Positions 58,572 through 64,000 of a stretch of DNA of 64,000 nt are shown here, one piece after another (position 1 is the first letter of the stretch; every line of letters starts with the position of its first letter). Source of the DNA: Nageia nagi (lineage: Eukaryota; Pinophyta). The translations under genes and the position numbers were made by a program. The DNA lies in contig JBITNC010000001.1 in the NCBI GenBank assembly GCA_050084985.1, positions 107,756,001 to 107,820,000 of the forward strand. The letters run 5' to 3'. The notes beneath the pieces are model-generated. The model made no database searches and was not told the origin of the DNA. It worked only from the letters and a program-made list of their open reading frames with translations.

Positions 58572-59463
58572 TTTTGCCCCTTTTTTGAATTATCAACCAA
58601 AGATAGGGTTGATAATTTTGAAAAATATATAATGAGAAGCTTTGTTGTTTGATAAAGTTGATAACTTCAGAAGTGACTATTTTCGGTATGATGATGTATT
58701 GAGCTTGTGTGACAGTTGCATGACATTTTTGTTATGTCATTTTGCATGTCTAAGCGCACCTATACTGTATAAGTTTTCTTTAATATATGAATTGTAATAG
58801 TATTGTCCTTTGTCTCAAAAATGAGGTTTCGATATGATCTCTTACATCCTGTGATTGTTTTGCCATTTGAGCTCAAACTTAGTCTGATCTATTTTTCGTA
58901 TTTGACTTAGTCAAGGATCATTGACAATCTTTTATTATTGTTAACGATTGTAAAGTGATCGTCATGGATTTATACAGTAAAAATACTATCTTTATAATAG
59001 TATATTTTGCTATGAATATCTTAATTTCTTGTGTTTAGACTTGTTTTAATAACGATTTTAATCATTTTACCCTAGTAAGTTTACTCAATACTAGTCCTTC
59101 ATGTGTCGATGTATTTGGCAGTCATGTGACATTGGAGCATTCTTCTAGGCGAAAAATAATGTGATTTATAATGTGTTCACTTTCACCTTAGTGAATGAAG
59201 CTGTTTAATTTTTTGTCTATACGTAAATAAATTTTAAGATATTTAAAGAAAATATACTTCATTTTGTACATTTTCAAATAATATAAATCATCAGTGATTA
59301 CTTATGAATCGTTACTGATCAACAATCGTTATCGATTTGATTTAAATCATTAACGATCGACATAATGATCGCTAACGATCTGTGACGTGAGGGTTTTTTA
59401 AAACAAAACAATTTTCATTTTGACTTTTACTTATCGTTTGCTATTCTGCTTCACACCCTTCAG
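58572..59463. other. T2 polypurine tract and non-coding stretch
   Basis: 58572-58586 is the polypurine tract on the minus strand. 58660-58850 aligns with 31080-31260 of T1. 58915-58970 and 59285-59385 hold CG-containing palindromic motifs (TTAACGATC, GATCGCTAACGATC). The first exon and PMD core present in T1 are missing. Confidence 0.6.
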
Positions 59464-60006
59464 GATGCTTCTACTTTAGACTTAGCTAGTTTGAGAGGAG
59501 ATATTGCATCCCTGAGGACTGAGATGATAGCTTTCAAACATTTTGATAGTGCTCACGTGAGATATAGATCTGAGTGAGATACCCTTCATCGATCTCTGAT
59601 GGATGCCAATGCTCGTATTACTAAGTTTTCTAGTGGGGTTGTAGATTCAAGTGTCAATACTCCCATTCCTTCTGTAGACAAGCATGCAAATCAGTTGAGA
59701 GAGCGAAGTTATTATCGCAGGGCTGTGGAGCTTTGGCTACCTAGTTTCTCGAGATATTTTTCAGATGGTCCAAGTTCACCAACTAGGCTAGTACCCAGGT
59801 TTCCTCATTCACCAGTTTCTGGTGGCTTGGGTCATTCAGGGAGTCACAGTTGTCATGCAGTATCAGTTTCTCAATCTCAGTCTACTGCTAAGGGTGTATC
59901 TCCTCGTACATATGCTATAGGCTTGAGATCTATTACTAGGGATGAAGGTTCTTCAGAGCATCCTGGTGATCCTCATGATGATATTGTATCTACTGGAGGA
60001 CATTGA
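59464..60006 (+). pseudogene. tail of the T2 antisense gene
   Basis: The plus strand (antisense to T2) opens after a CCCTTCAG|GATGC acceptor-like site. It encodes a helical stretch (DLASLRGDIASLRTEM), then, after one TGA, 135 codons that are S/P/G-rich (SFSRYFSDGPSSPTRL, SQSQSTAKG) and end TGGH. T1 has a comparable coiled and low-complexity tail at about 28950-28360 on its minus strand, including an in-frame stop in the same neighbourhood. The PMD core is lost, so this copy is a remnant. Confidence 0.6.
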
Positions 60007-60770
60007 TATTCCTATTTTGATGATATATATATGATGTATTTTTATTTATTGGTATTATGGCTCATATTGATATGATGATTATGGTGTTATATTTTCTTGA
60101 TGTACTGTTTAGATTATTTTTATTGTGTGCTAGATAGACTGATGGTATGTTATAGTGTTTATATGATTCTTGGTGTATGGTTTTACATTTTATATATAGA
60201 TTTATGATGAAAATAGGTATGATGTGATATTATGTAGAAAACATAATTATCTTTTAATTACTTGATGATGAATAGATGTTGATGATAGATGTAACTTTCA
60301 GAATGTATGATGCATAGATATAATTGTGAGCTATATGAGGATACTTGATAACATGAAATAACATAATTTGTTTAAATAATTGATTGATTATAAATTGTGA
60401 CTAATTAACCTGTTAATTAATTTAATAATTAATAGCATATTTTATAAATGATGACAATGGTTTTGTGTGATGTATGCAAACATGATTTAGATTTGATAAC
60501 TAATCATTAATATCCTAGTTTCTAATGATAACTTAATAAATCTTTTAGTACATCATTTAAAAAATGAATTTAAATTTTTATATTGACTTCTGATATTGTT
60601 TAAAATATCTAAAATGCGTATATTAACTTAATGAATTAAGAATCATTATTTTCAAATATTAAATCTTCTAGATTTTAAGATTATTTTAAGGACATATTTT
60701 TATTAAATTTTTGCGGAATCAGATGCATCATTTTCCGCACTTGGCAATTTTTTATAATAAACTACTTGAC
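60007..60770. other. AT-rich non-coding stretch of T2
   Basis: It mirrors 27841-28330 of T1 with ATGATG and ATAT runs; for example the GTATGATGCATAGATATAAT segment near 60303 is the inverse of one at 28053. No coding signal is seen. Confidence 0.6.
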
Positions 60771-60774
60771 ATGG

Positions 60775-61160
60775 TAAACTAATTCTTTATGGATGCTATG
60801 AACATTAACTTTATCTTGGTCAGGAGAACAATAACTAATCATTCTTATCCTTTCCAAAGAAAAGCAAATTTTAATAATGTTCAAAGGTAATAGAGACTTA
60901 ATGACGTATGGATGCATATGAACATTAACTTTATTTTGGTTAGGAGAACAATAAATAATCATTCTTATCCTTACCAAAAAAAAGCAAATTTTAATAATGT
61001 TCAAAGGTAATAGGTATATATTAAAACATGGCTTAACATGAAACAATAGTGACTTTAGGAATGTATATGAACATTAACTTTATCTTGGTCAAGAGAACAA
61101 TAATTAATCATTCTTATCTTTCCCAAAGAAAAGCAAATTTTAATAATGTTCAAAGATAGG
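60775..61160 (-). repeat. three tandem units in T2 3' region
   Basis: Units near 60800, 60920 and 61069 share GAACATTAACTTTAT-TTGGT through GCAAATTTTAATAATGTTCA. They are the counterpart of the two units at 27540-27840 in T1, spaced 120 and 149 bp. Confidence 0.85.
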
Positions 61161-61529
61161 ATGTATAATAGTAAAAAATGGGTTTTACAAAATGAAACGA
61201 ATGATCCTAAACACCAACAAATTATATAATATGAAGGATATTCATTATAACAAAAAGATTAAGTGACCTTTGAATTAATAACCAAGTTATTATAACATCT
61301 ACCTTATCTTTCTTTATTTCAAGATTTAACAACCTAAGATGATATCAAATAATATTATTATATGTTGATAAAAAACCTAAAACTCCGTGTGTGTAGTGAC
61401 ATTCATTTCCCTTCTTAGATCATTTGACATGGAATTATCTCAGAAACATTAATGAGTTAATCCATCCATATGGAATGTATAGAGGTCCATAGAAAGTTGC
61501 TTAACCACCTTGATCCCGCTACAACCTTG

Positions 61530-61566
61530 CTCTACTGCTAGTCAGGCATCCATAGCCCCGGTAGAG
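61530..61566 (-). ncRNA. 37-nt hairpin, T2 copy
   Basis: Counterpart of T1 hairpin 1: outer arms CTCTAC and GTAGAG, inner GGC/GCC, 37 nt. Loop base changes (TATGGAT) do not disturb pairing. The second hairpin of T1 is absent. Confidence 0.55.
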
Positions 61567-62078
61567 GATATTGTAATCACCCAAGAATCATTGATATTAT
61601 GTAATAATTATATATATATATATTTTACCAAATGATTCTTGGGTTCGGGATGAAATGAATAATAGGATAGATATGTAATTTTTCACTCTTAATGTTTCTA
61701 AAATAATTTCATTCAAATTCTCTTAGAATTCCTTAATGTATTAAGTGTTTGGAGTTTTTGATTTTTCTTCAAACATACAAATTTTATGTTTTTCTATCAT
61801 CTAGGGTATGTCATTTCTTTATGAAAGAAAGGATAAAGTGAATGTAGTGATAACAAGGAAATTATTCTAAGATAACCTTTTCACACATTACACATTTACT
61901 GGATAATCACTATTACGATGACATGCAACATATATTTACATCATACAAGGGCAGGGCACCCAATTGCCAAGTGACCTCTAGATGTTCCCATCTAGGTATA
62001 TTTTTCTTTTTTAATTTTATAATTTTTATGTGTTTTATGATTTTTCAAATTTTTAGGATTTTATGATTTTTCTATTTT
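61567..62078 (-). other. non-coding stretch conserved with T1
   Basis: 61630-62000 matches 26640-27000 of T1 in inverse orientation, including the GGGCACCCAATTGCCAAG segment near 61954. 62000-62100 has the same A/T-rich TTTTAGGATTTTATGATTTTT repeats. Confidence 0.6.
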
Positions 62079-63308
62079 TTAGGATTTTATAATTTTTCTA
62101 GGAAATCTATTCATGACACGTTCAAATCGAGTTTGAACTGCATCAGGATTAAATGAACAATGTGTTGAACTAAACAAAAAACTAAAATCTAATACCACTT
62201 GATTATGATAAATTTCTGGAACACAATAATCAAAGTGTTCAGATGTCACGGTTTGTGCGATTGAAATGAGTTGTTCTCGATATCTTAAAGTCTGGTTGTG
62301 AGTACAATCAACTATTATTTTGGGCTTTTCTATAGGCCACAGAAGATAGAAATATATCATTAAATCATATTCTGATTTGGGAGAACACCATAACTCAAAG
62401 GCATTGATACAAACGATAACTTGATACCCATTTATTTTGACATCCCAACCGTAAGATTCACGTGTATCATAAAATGTCAAGGCCAATTTTTGTTGTATTT
62501 CTGTAGGCATGGAAAAAACATTTGAGTACAAAGGAGTAGGGGTGTTACGAATAACTTTCATAAAGATGTCTTTGTCATACCTATTTTTGAATCCTGGAAG
62601 ATAACTTCCATTATTCCGTACTCTACGTTCTTTTGACAGTCTTTTGATGATCTCATTTCTAACCTTTATTTAACTTATCATTTTAAGTTCAGCAATACGC
62701 AAAGCTTGCCTTTTCACTAACTTTCATTCCCAAATTGTGTGTCGCATTTGCATGCGAGAACATCTGTTAATTTTCCTATAATATTGTTGTGACGTTCTAG
62801 GAGGAAAAGCCACAAAAGTATTTGAAAAAACATAAATCACCTTTTTATGAGGTAAATAATGTAGAATTTCATCCATCCATTCTAGGCTTTTGATTAATTG
62901 CTTAACGTATTTCAGCCTAACTAAAAGGAGTGAATACTCAATTAATTGACAATTTATGATAATCTTTGGTATTCCATAAGGCCATTGTAAATAGAAAGCC
63001 ATTATTCTTTGTGATATTCTTTCCATATGGGTGAAATAGATTGGTGGATCTAAAATAATGCTTACTTCATATCCACACAAAGTGACTCCCCAATCATTAT
63101 TCCTAACACAAAACATATGAAATGTTCTTTTATATTGTTCATCAATAGCCAATTATAAATAATTTAAAAGATTAAGATCAAATCTATGTCATAAATATGT
63201 TAACACGAAATCACCTGGATATCTCAGTGGTGGAAATCGTACTTATGGTGGCATTATGCTACCTTCAGCAGATTCCCTTTCCAGATTCATATTTTCTATT
63301 TTAATCAT
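62079..63308 (-). pseudogene. extra sense ORF of T2 with duplicated unknown domain
   Basis: Homologue of the T1 ORF at 25332-26553: about 409 codons from the ATG at 63308 to the TAA at 62079. The first domain copy lies in 63152-62724 (CGYEVSIILD, FYLQWPYGIPKIIINC), the second in 62561-62079 (YGWDVKINGYQVIV, FYLLWPIEKPKIIVDC). The TGA at 62726-62724 between them is shared with T1, while stops near 63250 and 62670 are private to T2. The flanking order (integrase tail, about 90 bp, this ORF) is identical to T1, so the ORF is an established part of the family. Confidence 0.75.
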
Positions 63309-63399
63309 TAACACTTGAAAAATATTAATACGTTTATTTATTTATTATTTTAACAATAAAATAAAATAAAAGAAAACTAATGTACACATTTTTTTTAAT

Positions 63400-64000
63400 G
63401 TATAGAAAGGTCAAAGATGCATGATATTTATAGGTTCACATTCTTCATTTCCTTCTTAATTTGATAAATGATAAGTTCCTCTACCGAATTTTTTCTTAAT
63501 GATATATGGTCCTAACCAATTCGGAGCAAACTTATCTCTAAGCTATCGTTCTATTCGTGAAGTTTGTTGATTTTGTTTTAAAACCAAATCACCTATTTCA
63601 AATTCATGAATTAGAGCCCTTTTATCAAAAGCTCATTTTATCCTTTTATGATAAACATGCATATGTTCTAAAGCATTAATATGTTTTTCATCTAAAAGTA
63701 ACAGTTGATCTAAGCAAGTCTATCTTGTTTCTTCATCGAAATTTTGCTCACTCAGATTTACTATAAGGGATGGTATCTCAAGTTCTATAGGTAGGATAGC
63801 TTCTGTTCCGTACACTAAAGAGAATGGTGTTGCCCCAATAGGAGTGCGTACACTGGTACAATAAGCCCATAAGGCTTTTGGTATTTGAATATGCCAATCT
63901 CTATGAGAATCATTTACTATTTTTGCTAAGATGTTTCAAATAATTTTATTAGTAGCCTCTGCCTATCCATTGCCTTGTGGATAATAAGGAGTGGAAAAAC
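63400..64000 (-). pseudogene. T2 integrase, C-terminal part
   Basis: On the minus strand it aligns with T1 24640-25245: GNG-AEATNK at the right edge, ALWAYCTSVRTPIGATPF, VYGTEAILPIELEIPS, GDLVLKQNQQTS and WLGPYIIKKKF. Stops replace several Q, R and W codons. The stop that ends T1 integrase is TTA here. It is cut by the window edge. Confidence 0.9.

Larger units (their letters stand above)
55847..64000 (-). mobile_element. second Tat-like element T2 (partial)
   Basis: Minus-strand relative of T1 with 3' LTR, polypurine tract, remnant of the antisense gene, tandem repeats, one hairpin, extra ORF and integrase tail in the mirror order of T1. It continues beyond the window. Confidence 0.9.

Noticed and set aside
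61600-61622. TATATATATATA tract as a promoter
   Set aside because: It is a simple dinucleotide run replacing the poly-A tract of T1 at the same place, with no gene start nearby.
1-64000. CRISPR arrays, bacterial operons, rRNA or tRNA genes
   Set aside because: Direct repeats here are minisatellites or LTR subrepeats without unique spacers; no tRNA cloverleaf or rRNA segment was seen. The TGGTATCAGAGC motif is a primer site, not a tRNA gene.

Overview
The window looks like nuclear DNA of a seed plant: AT-rich, with no recognisable host gene, rRNA or tRNA gene, and almost entirely made of LTR retrotransposons inserted into one another. The large and decayed elements, the absence of genes in 64 kb and the element types (giant Ty3/gypsy elements of the Tat type, Copia, a chromovirus-like fragment) would fit a gymnosperm or another large-genome plant, but the species cannot be told from the sequence. 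All coding regions are broken by stops and frameshifts; many stops are TAG or TGA where relatives have Q, R or W, as expected from C-to-T decay of methylated DNA.

Layout. 1-510 is an AT-rich minisatellite. 1573-4400 is a minus-strand Tat-like gag with a long Q/N-rich N-terminus (element G1). 4.4-16.45 kb is a decayed minus-strand gypsy element (M1) with order gag, protease, RNase H, reverse transcriptase, RNase H, integrase, plus unidentified coding-like sequence downstream. Its 5' end lies at 32293-32502, because a complete 15.8-kb plus-strand Tat-like element (T1, 16458-32287, target duplication AATAA) inserted into its leader. 32503-54600 is a chain of minus-strand Copia elements that share LTRs. 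Two copies of one short gag-only element (TG-A, 34009-38552, duplication ATCTC; TG-B, 49501-54397, duplication GTCAT) sit in the two Copia internal regions, and each Copia copy shows the empty site of the other. 54601-55846 is the 3' end of a chromovirus-like element, interrupted by the 3' LTR of a second Tat-like element (T2, minus strand, 55847 to beyond 64000). The T2 LTR itself holds a solo LTR of the gag-only family (56860-58484, duplication ATTAT).

Most notable content. T1 and T2 both carry, downstream of pol on the sense strand, an extra coding region of about 405 codons containing two divergent copies of one domain that I do not recognise. T1 also carries on the opposite strand a plant-mobile-domain-like gene with a plausible 301-bp intron. 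Between these two genes lie two 37-nt hairpins of the same design whose outer stems differ by compensating changes; T2 keeps one. The gag-only family has lost everything between gag and the integrase tail, yet was mobilised. Its two copies differ by an exact 100-bp GT...AG segment, as if one had passed through a spliced RNA. The gag, LTR end, primer-site region and integrase tail all point to M1-type elements as its source.

Limits: domain calls are from translation by eye, and degraded-gene boundaries are approximate to tens or hundreds of bases. LTR ends supported by target duplications are base-precise.
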